Shown here piece by piece: positions 39,976 through 49,159 of a DNA stretch of 64,000 nucleotides (within the stretch, counting starts at the first letter, position 1; each line of letters begins with the position of its first letter). The notes below the pieces were generated by a model. It had not been told where the DNA came from. It worked only from the letters and a program-made list of their open reading frames with translations, and did not search any database. The position numbers and the translations under genes were made by a program. Source of the stretch: Odontocerum albicorne. Taxonomy: Eukaryota > Arthropoda > Insecta > Trichoptera > Odontoceridae. The stretch is taken from contig OX463848.1 in assembly GCA_949825065.1 (NCBI GenBank), forward strand, positions 34,067,491 to 34,131,490, given 5' to 3'.

Positions 39976-40519
39976 TTTAGTGCCCCATTGACACTGACAA
40001 TAAAATCAGAAATTAAAATTATAAATAAATGTCGTTAATGAAGAAATACAATGAAAATAAACAAAACATTTATTTAAATATCATAATTTATTTGGAGAAG
40101 GGGGGATAGGTAAGATAACAACATGTAAATTGGGGCTGACTAAATAATTTGAGCCTAACCCTCTGGTCTCTTGTGGCCACTGCAGTGAGCTGTGGGTAAG
40201 TAGAGGAAGGGCAAGATAAGAAATTATGTGATAACATGGGGAATAAGGGTAGATAACTCAATTTCTACATGGTGGAATAAATTGCAATGCCTTCGAAATG
40301 TCGCCCATCATTGAAGCCAAATCAATGTGGTAACAACTCCGAAAAACATTTTAAACTAGTTCACAGCGATCGAACAATGGTTAAAAAGGTTCAGGCATAT
40401 AACCTAACAAACTGACTTGATATAGTACGAGTATCAAAAAGACTTGCATACAAGACTTCTAATTCGTTGGGCATGTAACGGTCATGTCACAGACGACCCA
40501 AAGGCAGCTCGTGGTATAA
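39976..40519. other. no gene recognised
   Basis: A GGGGGGATAGG patch near 40100. TACGAGTA at 40436. No frame supported. Confidence 0.45.
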
Positions 40520-40850
40520 CCGTTGTCAGATAGAATAAGAACCCAGTTAAGTCCGCCACTGCTACATATGCAATCACAGTCCTGGTTTATCTCCCCAACA
40601 AAGCCTCTCGGATTGGCTGCAGCAATCGCGGCATCGGGTAATAAAGATGACTTATCTGCAGTTTGGGGTTATGTCCGTCACGAGGCGCGGGCCCGGCGGT
40701 GTGGCGGCGGCGCAGATCGATTTGCGATCGGTCCGATTTACTGTCTATTCTCTCTGCCTGCCGAGTGGAAACTTTTTCTCGACGCATCCACCGCCGTCTG
40801 TGGTTTGAATTAGATTGTGACGTCTTTATTAGTGTCTTCGAGGAATAGCA
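40520..40850. other. isolated GC-rich, CpG-containing patch
   Basis: 40670-40800 is strikingly GC-rich for the window (GAGGCGCGGGCCCGGCGGTG, TGGCGGCGGCGCAGATCG) and contains many CpG. Open frames exist on both strands (plus 40523-40813, minus 40587-40856) but neither shows a domain. It could be a promoter-type island, an LTR fragment or part of an unrecognised transposon. Confidence 0.4.
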
Positions 40851-40883
40851 CATCAATACATAAATAATAAAAACTATTTTGTT

Positions 40884-40970
40884 TTATTAAACACTGTTTA
40901 TTCCACTTTATGTAACGGTATAAACCTACCGATTTGAAGGCTTTCCCTTGATCATCAGGGGAGCACAAAC
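40884..40970 (-). mobile_element. TIR-X single arm
   Basis: ATTAAACACTGTTTATTCCA, CTTTATGTAACGGTATAAAC, CTACCGATTTGAAGG, TTGATCATCAGGGGAGC. Matches one arm of the elements at 10126 and 44274. The opposite arm was not found. Confidence 0.65.
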
Positions 40971-41927
40971 ATGACTGAATTATGTTCGAATTGGTACCGA
41001 CATATGATACATACCTCTAACGGTAACAATTCGGGTTGGGGATTGTGGGTTGAGGGAGGCAGGATACAAGTTCAGGAGACAAGTTCACCCCGATGCACTG
41101 ACTTGAATATTTCTAGGGCCTTAAATATAATAATGCCTTAACTATAAATTAAATTAAATATAAAACCGTTTTTTCATTGATAATAATAAAAATAGTAAAA
41201 AATACTTATGTAAAATAAACAAAATGTACTGTACTTTTGATAATGAGTTCTTCAAGCATAAAAAATACAATAAATACTTATACAAATGTGAAGAAAAATA
41301 ATAATATGTTATTAATGGATTTGATATTTATCATATATTGAAGAGCCCCATATTAATAGATTTGGTATTTACATTGAAGAGCTCTATATTAATGGATTTG
41401 GTATTTATATTGAAAAACTCCATATTTTAAAGAATGATTTGACACTTAAATGTGAAAAACATCTACTTAAACAATAACTTAAATTATGGTGAGAGATCTA
41501 TTTTGATAGTCAAACTTTTCAGAATTTTTTCACGTCTACATTTCACTACCGTAAATAAAAGATTTCGCTCCATACATTATTCCTCGTTTCACTCTCGTAT
41601 ATCAAATATTTCGATCCATACGTAAGACTTTAGCATGGTTTTAATCAAATTGGACGTAAATGTGCAAAAACGACTTAACTCATACTTTAATGAAATTATC
41701 AACCCTACGAAAAACATCACATATCGGAACATATTTAAGGTTCATTTATAGTTTGTCTTCCCGTGGTAAGTTGTCTGCGATTTTCTCACAAAATGTGTTT
41801 TTCAAAACATGTGTAGATGCGGAAAAGTCAGTTCGAAAATGTTTTTGTAAAGCGAAACAGATCTGTTGCTTTAATCTAAGTTATTGTGAAGAATTTTTAA
41901 AAGTATAAGTGTCAAATCATTCGGTAA
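40971..41927. other. no gene; one short tandem repeat
   Basis: 41315-41430 repeats TTAATGGATTTGGTATTTAT, ATTGAAGAGCTCCATA about three times. The rest is AT-rich and unassigned. The plus frame 41660-41908 overlaps reversed LINE-B-like words (TGTCTTCCCGTGGTAAGTTG, TCTGCGATTTTCTC), so part of it may be an old plus-strand LINE-B piece at 41750-41840. Confidence 0.5.
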
Positions 41928-42160
41928 TAAAACAAGAGGACTGTTTATTTATCGCCGTTTAGAGATCAGACTCTCTTCAAGGACGCTACGTCTCGGAAGT
42001 AGCGTCCTTGAGGTAAGGATAGGAAGGTAGACGCTGCGGGTAGATTAAGTGCTTCTCTGCATCTGCATATGTTTATGAAAACATATTTGGTAAGAAAACC
42101 GTAGACAACTTATCATAGGAAGACGAACTTTAAATAAACATTTAAAGATCTTCCGATATG
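41928..42160 (-). mobile_element. LINE-B 3' fragment with fold-back joint
   Basis: ATCGCCGTTTAGAGATCAGA, CTCTTCAAGGACGCTAC, then GTCTCGGAA and GTAGCGTCCTTGAGG. The expected GGGCGCTCTAACTCGGGATT and following UTR are replaced by an inverted copy of the preceding 13 bp. The UTR resumes with AAGGATAGGAAGGTAG, CGCTGCGGGTAGATTAAGTG, CATCTGCATATGTTTATG, GGTAAGAAAACCGTAGACAA. Confidence 0.7.
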
Positions 42161-42234
42161 TGACGTTTCTCGTAGAACTCCGAATGTTTCTCGTAGGATT
42201 AATAATTTCATAAAATGTGAGTTAGGTCCTTTTT

Positions 42235-42728
42235 CCATGTTGGCGTTCAATTTGCTAAAAACTTTAATGCATGGGAGTGAAACCTTTGATGTATGGGAGT
42301 GAAACGTAGACGTTGAAAATTCTAAAAACAGTCGAATAAATGCTGTGGAAATGCGTACACTTAGAAGAATACATGGGGTGACAATGTATGATAGAATACG
42401 ATGAACGTGAACTTAAAGCTGGTTTGTTGACTAAGATGAAGAACATCAGTCTGAGATGGTTAGGTCACGTGAAAAAAATAATAAAACAAATAGGTATACA
42501 GTGTAAATATGAAGAGGAAGTTCAAGGAATGTATGGTTTGATCATATAAATGTTATTTTGAAATAAGGGAATGTAAGAAGTAAAATAAATCGTAGGAACT
42601 GTACGAGAAGGTGTATAGATATGGAAGAGGCGAAATATGTGTGTCGACATAGTAAAGTTTAACGCTTTGTCCTCTCTGTCTATCCCAACAGGGAAACTGC
42701 GGGATGGTATGTATGTATTGTCATAATC
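42235..42728 (+). mobile_element. LINE-A 5'-truncated copy
   Basis: ATGTATGGGAGTGAAACGTA (MYGSETxT), AATAAATGCTGTGGAAATGC, GTACACTTAGAAGAATACAT, GACAATGTATGATAGAATAC, AGTCTGAGATGGTTAGGTCA (LRWLGHV), ATGTATGGTTTGATCATATA, AATCGTAGGAACTGTACGAG, TGTGTGTCGACATAGTAAAG, GTCTATCCCAACAGGG, GATGGTATGTATGTATTG tail. Several indels. A tandem duplication of the ATGGGAGTGAAAC block occurs at 42270-42300. Confidence 0.8.
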
Positions 42729-42830
42729 ATCGGAAATAATTCAGAACTTTTTTATGCGATGGTTTCGGCATTTCGGTATTTCCGTGACTCAACAAAAAAG
42801 TAAAATAACTTTATTTGTATTTTTAAATTA

Positions 42831-43390
42831 TGGGGTCTTTCAAATTGAGCGGTTTTTTAAATTCTTGGATAAAACACAGATGGCGTCATGAATTTGCCTG
42901 GGTCTTGTGACATTTGAGAAGTGTAATATATGACATTTATAAAAAATGGAGTCGTATTTAATACAACTACGCGTTCAAATTGTTGAATTATTTTCTGTAT
43001 TGTAATCTCCGAAAACTGTGATGTTAATTGGCCACCAAGATCATGTGATCTGAAACCGTTAGACTATTTTGTTTGGGGCTACGTGAAAAGCCAGGTCTAT
43101 AAGAGAATGACCCTCGATCAATTCTTGAGCTGAAGGACGAAATTATTCGCGTTATTGGTGAGTTAGAACCGTAATCATGCCAAAATGTCAACGAAAATTT
43201 TGACAACAGAGTGGACATCTGTGGAGCTGCAAGAGGTGGACATTTGGCGGATTTTGTTTTTTGTGTTTAAATGTCATACATTATACTTCAAAGGCCAATA
43301 AAAAAATTGAAATCAAAGCAAATTGTGTGTTTTATTCAAGAATTTAAAAAAAAATAGAATTAAAAACCGCTAAATTTAAAAGACCCAACA
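42831..43390 (+). mobile_element. Tc1/mariner-type element, internally deleted (560 bp)
   Basis: TA flanks (42829-42830 and 43391-43392). Left end TGGGGTCTTTCAAATTGAGC then GGTTTTTT. The right end, reversed, is TGTTGGGTCTTTTAAATTTA then GCGGTTTTTA, followed on both sides by AAATTCTTG(A/G)ATAAAACACA, so the inverted ends extend to about 50 bp with a small insertion in one. The transposase is reduced to its first roughly 20 codons and its end. Confidence 0.8.
42948..43275 (+). pseudogene. Tc1/mariner-type transposase, N- and C-terminal scraps
   Basis: ATG at 42948 opens MESYLIQLRVQIVELF, resembling the first helix of an insect mariner-like transposase, then a stop. From 43027 the frame is the C-terminus: NWPPRSCDLKPLDYFVWGYV then KSQVYKRM. 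After a frameshift, ELKDEIIRVIGELEP and VDMCGAARGGHLADFVF are recognisable with the usual final 'GGHLxDxxF'. PLDYFVWGY holds the third catalytic acidic residue position. The first two are deleted. Confidence 0.75.
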
Positions 43391-43774
43391 TAATTTTCCA
43401 TGTGTCTTTTTTTAATTTTGATAATTTTTATTTCGAGTTAAATGGTTTGGGCTCGATACCAAAAAATAGTTTTCATAACAAATTCAATAACAATAAATTA
43501 CGGTCTAGGGACATTCGATTTCTCCCATTTTTCATAAGTCGCAATAAACAAAATAATTTATTATAATCACGATGCCCTCGGCCATCTTGTGTTTCCGGAT
43601 TTTTCTCTCACGTTTACGATACATTTATTATTAACCTATTGTTTAGTTTTGACCCGTTGGGATTCGATTTGTTACCGTAAGCTCAACTTGATATAATTTA
43701 AAATATCTTCTTATAATTTATTCAACATTTTCTGTAAGGAAAAAAATATCTCTTTATAATAAGTATTTCTTCTT
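43391..43774. other. no gene recognised
   Basis: AT-rich, unassigned. Confidence 0.5.
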
Positions 43775-43995
43775 CTTCCCAGTGTCATGTCAGGTCCCCC
43801 CAACGTTGAATATCACCTGAGAGAAGATATATTTACCCCCGGCAGCCCGAAAAAGATCTCCAACGCCCCTTATGCCAGTTCAATTACGTATATTGCGGAA
43901 CCAGGAGATTTGCCTCCTGTCAACACCTCTTCGGCCTTCTATTTTGCCTTGGATGATCTGGTGCAGTAATTTGTACTTTGCTCCTCTAAGTAATA
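43775..43995 (-). mobile_element. LINE-F 3' fragment
   Basis: CTTCCCAGTGTCATGTCAGG, CAACGTTGAATATCACCTGA, AGGAGATTTGCCTCCTGTCA, ACACCTCTTCGGCCTTCTAT, GATCTGGTGCAGTAATTTG. Near-identical order to 21095-21300. Truncated exactly after CTCCTCTAAGTA, within the YLG(Y/H)xLR codons. Confidence 0.8.
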
Positions 43996-44094
43996 ATAAG
44001 TATTAATCAACTTTAAACATCGAATGCCATGTAGCGAAAAAAGGTCAATGGGACACTAAAGCATATATACTCGAAAGTACAAATAAATCTGCTG

Positions 44095-44255
44095 ATATTG
44101 ATAGTCCACAATAGTATATAAATATCAACCTTAAAGTATGGGAGTGAAATGTAGACGTAGAAAAATAGTCGAATAAACGCTGTAGAAATGCGTGCACTTA
44201 AAATTATAGATGGAGTGACAATGTAAAATACATGTGGCGACAATGTATGAAAAAA
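44095..44255 (+). mobile_element. LINE-A internal fragment
   Basis: AGTATGGGAGTGAAATGTAG, TCGAATAAACGCTGTAGAAA, TGCGTGCACTTAAAATT, ATGGAGTGACAATGTA. Only the SETWT ... VEMRTL part. Confidence 0.65.
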
Positions 44256-44273
44256 ACCATTCATTGTATAATA

Positions 44274-44516
44274 ACTTGTTTAGTCAAATACTGTATTTAC
44301 ACTTAATATATCTGTACAACCCTACCGGTTTCAAGATGTTTACCTTATCATCAGGGTAACGGTAAAAATGTTAGATGTGTGTGTGTGTGTATGTTGGTAC
44401 CAGTTCGAACATATTTTAATCTTGTTCATGCTCCCTGACAATGAGGTAAAAACCTTGAAACCGGTAATGTTACACCGTTGTATTAAGAGGAATAAACAGT
44501 GTTGGACTAAACAAGT
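44274..44516. mobile_element. TIR-X fold-back element, compact copy
   Basis: Inverted arms of about 85 bp: left ACTTGTTTAGTCAAATACTG, TACAACCCTACCGGTTTCAA, CCTTATCATCAGGG; right CCCTGACAATGAGGTAAAAA, CCTTGAAACCGGTAATG, AGTGTTGGACTAAACAAGT. The short centre includes a (TG)n run near 44375. No coding sequence. Confidence 0.75.
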
Positions 44517-44577
44517 TAGAATGTCTTTAAACCTCCACAGTGTTAATGCCTTAACTATATACAATATAATATATAAA

Positions 44578-44912
44578 TATCATTCATCTGATCCAACCAC
44601 CCTTTCCTTGATCTTCCTCTACCACGACGTCAACTCACATTTGCACTGTATATTTGTATTGTTAGTCTTTCTTCATTCATTCACTCTACATGTCTTTATC
44701 ATACTGAACACATCAGCCTTAAGTTCACATTCATCACTAATCACTTCATTCTGGATTCTGTAATACATTCCCCCCTCATATATTCTGCTCAATGCACGTA
44801 TTTCTATAGCATGATTCGGTTTCGTTTAGAATTTTTTTACCTGCACATTTCATTCCCATTCATCAAAGTTGGCACTAGATTAATGTTGTGGATCATCTTA
44901 GCCGATTTTGAT
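44578..44912 (-). mobile_element. LINE-A fragment
   Basis: CTGATCCAACCACCCTTTCC, TTGATCTTCCTCTACCACG, TTTCTTCATTCATTCACTC, ACACATCAGCCTTAAGTTCA, CTAATCACTTCATTCTGG, TTTCATTCCCATTCATCAAA, GTTGGCACTAGATTAATG, TTAGCCGATTTTGATATG. The final block is the single-copy counterpart of the 45-bp array unit. Confidence 0.8.
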
Positions 44913-45007
44913 ATGTACATTTTATATTAAAAAAATCTTATTAGTTCTTATTGATAATTATGAAAAAACTAAAGTAGTATTTTTTATCTCTAAAAATATT
45001 ATATAAT

Positions 45008-45100
45008 AGTTAGCATTCGTGTTAAACAAGTGGGCGTCCTAGATTCGATTCCTAGCGAATTTATTTTTGAGCTGACTTTTCACTTAGACCATATTTCATT
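45008..45100 (+). repeat. SINE-1 head fragment
   Basis: AGCATTCGTGTTAAACAAGT, GGGCGTCCTAGATTCGATTC, CTAGCGAATTTATTTTTGAG, CTGACTTTTCACTTAGACC. B box TAGATTCGATTCC plus the first SINE-specific bases. Confidence 0.5.
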
Positions 45101-45574
45101 TTAATGTATGTTTTTATGTAACTTATAACCTTCTTTACGTACATTCTCATAGCGCTATTTGGACAAAATAAAACAATGATATACTCGTATTCATCTGCTA
45201 TGCGAAAGAATGTGTTGAACAGAACCTTAAAAACTTTGGGTTTGTTCTGTCAAAACTGTGTGCTTACTGAAGTGGACTATCTAACATATCATCATCATTA
45301 CGCCATATCTCTATTGGGGCAGATAGAGAGAATAGATCTACATTTTTATGGTGCTCGTATATATTACATGCTTGCACAAAATACAACAATAAATTCAAAG
45401 GCGTCTACCATATAAATACTATCGTCCACGATCTCGAGGGATTGCCTATCATAGCATATCCAAATATATTACTGAATCAAAATAAAACCGAAAATTGAGG
45501 TCTTCGTTAGTCAACAACTTTACCATTTAGTTACCAAAACTCCTTTCACAATTTTTAAAGTATTTAAATTGATA
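45101..45574. other. mostly unassigned
   Basis: 45285-45345 (CATCATCATTACGCCATATC, TCTATTGGGGCAGATAGAGA) is a minus-strand LINE-A 3' scrap. TACTCGTA at 45182. No gene. Confidence 0.5.
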
Positions 45575-45930
45575 TCATCATGTTGTTTCCGCAATGGAGT
45601 AGGCAGAGATAACAGAATGGCATCCTTTCCTATGGCAATAGACATTTTACACCGTCTCTACATTCACATACACCTTCTCATACAGCATCTACAATTTCTA
45701 CAACTTTTAACATTTACTTCTTTCAAAATATCTTCCACTTGATCTAATCAACTACGCTTTACTTAATTTATTCGCTCGACATGCTCATACCATCTCCTAC
45801 TTAGTTCCTCAGCCTTAAGTTCACATTCATCCCTAATCACCTCATTTTGTTTTCTCTTATACATTATCACCTCTTGTTTTCTTCCCGGTGAAAGTATTTT
45901 TACAGCATTTACTTATTAACAAGGACATAC
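45575..45930 (-). mobile_element. LINE-A 3' fragment
   Basis: ATCATCATGTTGTTTCCGCA, GGAGTAGGCAGAGATAACAG, CACCTTCTCATACAGCATCT, CACTTGATCTAATCAACTAC, CGCTCGACATGCTCATACCA, CAGCCTTAAGTTCACATTCA, CTAATCACCTCATTTTGTTT. Reversed, collinear with the LINE-A C-terminus. Confidence 0.75.
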
Positions 45931-46005
45931 TTGTAAATATACAAAAAAAAAACTCGAGTAACTTCCTTCCTTTTAGTTTATCCATTATATTTGTCTAAAC
46001 ATTGT

Positions 46006-46165
46006 ATTGTAATACGCTTTAGTTATATACAATACAACCTAGCAGGCTTATTACTATGTGGCATTCTCTTCCGACCAACCGGAAAGGTGTTAAAAGGCGT
46101 TAAGTGAAAATCAAACTATAATCCTTTAAAAAAAAACCTAGGTTCCAGCGAGAACATTCGTTATA
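46006..46165 (-). repeat. SINE-1 copy, head truncated
   Basis: TTGTAATACGCTTTAGTTAT, ATACAATACAACCTAGCAGG, CTTATTACTATGTGGCATTC, TCTTCCGACCAACCGG, GTTAAAAGGCGTTAAGTGAA, AACCTAGGTTCCAGCGAGAA. Ends where the B box would begin. Confidence 0.75.
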
Positions 46166-46574
46166 GATGTCAATTGTTCACGTTCAGATTTTTCGAATTT
46201 TTTGGTACGAATGGGTTAAGCAGAGATTTCATTATATAATAATATGCCTTAAGTATGGCAAATTTTGACTTCATTATAATGAAGATATAAATCAGAAGGT
46301 ATTTCGTACAAGATGGGTGTGAAATGTTGATTGCCCAAAGAGAAAGGTACTCAAATGTATGCCTTCGTTTGTCTAATCCGAGTATATCAAATGCGTGCAT
46401 TGGCGTCCATCACTTTTGAAGAAGTGGGTTAAAAAAATAAAAACAATGGAATCAAGAATTTAATTTGATAATATTTTCATTTTAAGCATGTATTAAAAAT
46501 GGTAGGCTATTGGTATTGTGTCATTTCTTCCGATACGATAGGCAATCCCTTGTAATCGAGTATGATTGTCAACC
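46166..46574. other. no gene recognised
   Basis: AT-rich, unassigned. Confidence 0.45.
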
Positions 46575-46582
46575 ATCATGAG

Positions 46583-46805
46583 TAGGGGTCTCCAAACTTT
46601 TAAGCCTAAGGGCCACACTGACTCCTCCACTAAATCCCAAGGGCCAAGACCTAGTTAGCTCATCATACCAACATACTGTAGTTTTGAATTACGCGCAAAT
46701 TTTCAATAATATAATCAAAATAAAATATGACGGGCCAGATACCGGGCATATTGGTGGTGCTCGCGGGCCGGTGTTGACCAGCCGGCCGTAGTTTGGAGAC
46801 CCCTG
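46583..46805. mobile_element. hAT MITE (223 bp) with exact 8-bp duplication
   Basis: ATCATGAG lies immediately outside both ends (46575-46582, 46806-46813). Ends: TAGGGGTCTCCAAACTT and, reversed, CAGGGGTCTCCAAACTA; the first base of the left end is mutated. Subterminal GGGCCAC/GGGCCGG words are typical of hAT ends. The interior is AT-rich and non-coding. Confidence 0.92.
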
Positions 46806-46813
46806 ATCATGAG

Positions 46814-47320
46814 GATGGGATTTTTTTGATACAGATAGATACTGTACCAAATGATGTAAGTTGATATTCAAACAATACGCAATAAAACTTTTATATTTTT
46901 TTAATGTCGCAATTTATTTCAGTAACTTCTATAATTTTTAATTAGTTATTATCTCTATACAAGTTATAATTAATGACATGATAAATGAAAAGAGAAAATA
47001 ACGAATGTACATCTTAGACTAATCATAAAAATAATACTCAATGAAAATAAGAGTTTATATTTTTCTATGAAAATAAGAGTTTATGTTTTTATTAGCTTAG
47101 TAATGCTTACTAAGGCTTCCTTGAAGCTCATTTTCCAATATGTCAATTGAGTCGTGGAATTGTTGATTTTCAATAATTAATCTACTCAAGTCATCTTGTA
47201 TATAAGTGAGGATGATCTCAATAATTGTGTTTGAGAGTAGAGTTCCCAACTAGAGATAATGTTAAGTCGGGAATATTAAACAGAAATTTATTGATAAATG
47301 CCGGATTAGCTATTTTACTG
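46814..47320. other. no gene recognised
   Basis: A 24-bp local duplication (TGAAAATAAGAGTTTATATT type) at 47040-47085. Otherwise AT-rich. Confidence 0.45.
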
Positions 47321-47662
47321 CCGTCGTCGTTGCTGGGCCTTGTGGTTGAGAATTCCCTCGCCATTTTAACGTCGATTCAGTTGGAAAGTAAAGCTGCGCT
47401 GTGGAGTTCGTTTTTCAGGGAGTGAGCCGTTGCACACCAGCAAACTCATTGGAGACATCCCGCTGTACTGAATTCGAAATGAGACGATGGGGTCATACCG
47501 ATATGTTTTTTTTTTAAGAATAGATATAACCAAAGTCTTAGGTATCCTTGTATACCCTAATACAAGGAAGAAAAGATTCCTGTGTTAATCAAGGGAAGTA
47601 GCACAGCGCGGGGATCGAATCGGTGACCTTCCGTGCATTATCGCACGCCCATACGTCTCACA
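47321..47662 (-). repeat. SINE-2 near-full copy
   Basis: CCGTCGTCGTTGCTGGGCCT, AACGTCGATTCAGTTGGAAA, GTGAGCCGTTGCACACCAGC, GAGACGATGGGGTCATACCG, CCCTAATACAAGGAAG, GCGGGGATCGAATCGGTGAC, TTATCGCACGCCCATACG. Reversed: head with B box GATTCGATCCC, body, and (ACG)n-like end. Confidence 0.75.
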
Positions 47663-48124
47663 TTTTTATGTAAACAGTTTGAATACGTATATACAGGTTC
47701 GAATACTTCTCCTAACACTTAGCTATGGAGAAAAGTCATACTCCATAGAAAATTATTGTCGAACTTATTTATTCTCCCCTTATCTTCGACTTAATAACAC
47801 TGCCAAGTAAAAATTTCTAAATTACTTAAGTTAAAATCTGACATGACTCCTCAGTATACGCCACTGACAAACTTTCAATAATAAATTTATTGACTCGTAA
47901 TTTCTCCAATGTATAATTAAGACAATGTTCCAACACAATTGTGTGTTTTCAATAATAATTGGACGTATGTATGCAAAAAGTACCCAACTCAACTTTTTTT
48001 TAGTTCTTAGCGTAGTCAAATGCGAGGATGGTCGAATTACTCGCAAAATATTGTCAATATTAAGAAAATATGATTTTTTAAACTATTTTCCCCTATGTTT
48101 TATTGTTTATGGTATGTGTACAAA
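47663..48124. other. no gene recognised
   Basis: AT-rich. Small frames on both strands at 47831-48158 overlap one another and have no domain. Confidence 0.45.
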
Positions 48125-48220
48125 GTTGTGGGCTTTGCGGTCGGACTCGCTCTCCTAATGGTGGGGTGTATCTCAGCTGGGAGGATGTTATGAGCTGCGT
48201 CCAGACCTTTTGAATAGGTG
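48125..48220. repeat. dispersed repeat R2 (partner at 63270-63370)
   Basis: TGCGGTCGGACTCGCTCTCC, GGTGGGGTGTATCTCAGCTG, GGAGGATGTTATGAGCTGCG, TCCAGACC. The partner reads CGCGGTCGGGTTCGTC, GTGGGGTTGTGTATCGACTG, GGGGGATGTTATGAGATGAG, TCCAGACC. Family unknown. Confidence 0.65.
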
Positions 48221-48454
48221 GGGAAATGACACATGTGGAATAGATGGCTCACGTTTCCTTTGAGTATCCTCTAAGCAACGCATACAATATTTACTAAATT
48301 ATAAATAACCCCTCTTTGTTCAACTAACCCACCTACTCACACTTAATTATCCATTAATTTGTAGTCACATATCTGAATTTATTGTTCAAAACTCCTTAAA
48401 TATTTAGTACTATAGTAAGTTATCACATGTGCTTACACTGCCTCCTTTCCTTTG

Positions 48455-48516
48455 AATAGTTCTTCTTCAACTTTCTGTAGACTCAAGAGTCTACAGAAAG
48501 TTGAAGAAGAACTATT
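48455..48516. repeat. 30-bp perfect hairpin at the end of LINE-G
   Basis: Arms 48455-48484 and 48487-48516 are perfect inverted repeats (AATAGTTCTTCTTCAACTTT..) around AA. The right arm is the first part (in plus order) of LINE-G and its frame continues through it. The left arm is therefore an inverted extra copy of the LINE end. Confidence 0.95.
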
Positions 48517-49070
48517 ATTTCAGGATTATCTTCTTGTGATGCTGAGCTCCAGCTATCTCTCCATCGTTTCGGGGGTCTCCCTGGTGGAGGCCGTCCATCC
48601 AGTACCCCATGCAGAGCTATGTATGGGATTCTTGTGGGATTCATTCTCTGTACATGTTGGTGCCAGTATCGTCCCCATCTGACCACATCTTAGAATTCAC
48701 AGACCACTCGGATTGTAGTGTTCCTTATACGATCACGCAATAGAGTTCTCATTTATGTTGTCCTTAGCATACTTTTCGTCTTGACAGTGTCCGCCCTCGC
48801 TTCGACGCCATATGTGAGGATAGGTCGCACACAGGTCTTATAAATGGTTCCCTTGCTATCTGTTTTCATATATTCATTCCTCCATATGACATCTCTCAGG
48901 CAGCCCGCCACAACTGCAGCTTTATCAACCTGAGGCCTTACTTCTCTGGGGAGGTCATGAGAGCTGAGCAGTTCACTGCCAAGATATCTGAACTGGGTTG
49001 TTTGTTCAATTGGCTCGTCACGTACTGAAATTAAATAGTTATTGGTACAAATTATCATCTTTATAGGATA
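48487..49070 (-). pseudogene. LINE-G RTE-like C-terminus, two frames
   Basis: The upstream segment (48753-49058) reads PIEQTTQFRYLGSELLSSHD, LPREVRPQVDKAAVVAGCLR, DVIWRNEYMKTDSKGTIYKT, CVRPILTYGVEARADT. After a frame change the downstream segment (48483-48686) reads VRWGRYWHQHVQRMNPTRIP, YIALHGVLDGRPPPGRPPKR. This is the thumb and C-terminal region of an RTE-like reverse transcriptase. Catalytic palm motifs are absent because of 5' truncation. Confidence 0.85.
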
Positions 49071-49159
49071 GAATTTATTATTAATTACTATTAATAATAA
49101 TAATATTCTGATATTCTGTCACACATACCACTCATTCTTCTCAAATATGAATTAATATA

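Noticed and set aside
44367..44390. (TG)n run as regulatory Z-DNA
   Set aside because: Short simple repeat in the loop of TIR-X; no supporting context.
48455..48516. Intrinsic transcription terminator or regulatory RNA hairpin
   Set aside because: Eukaryotic repeat DNA; the arm is simply the inverted end of the adjacent LINE.
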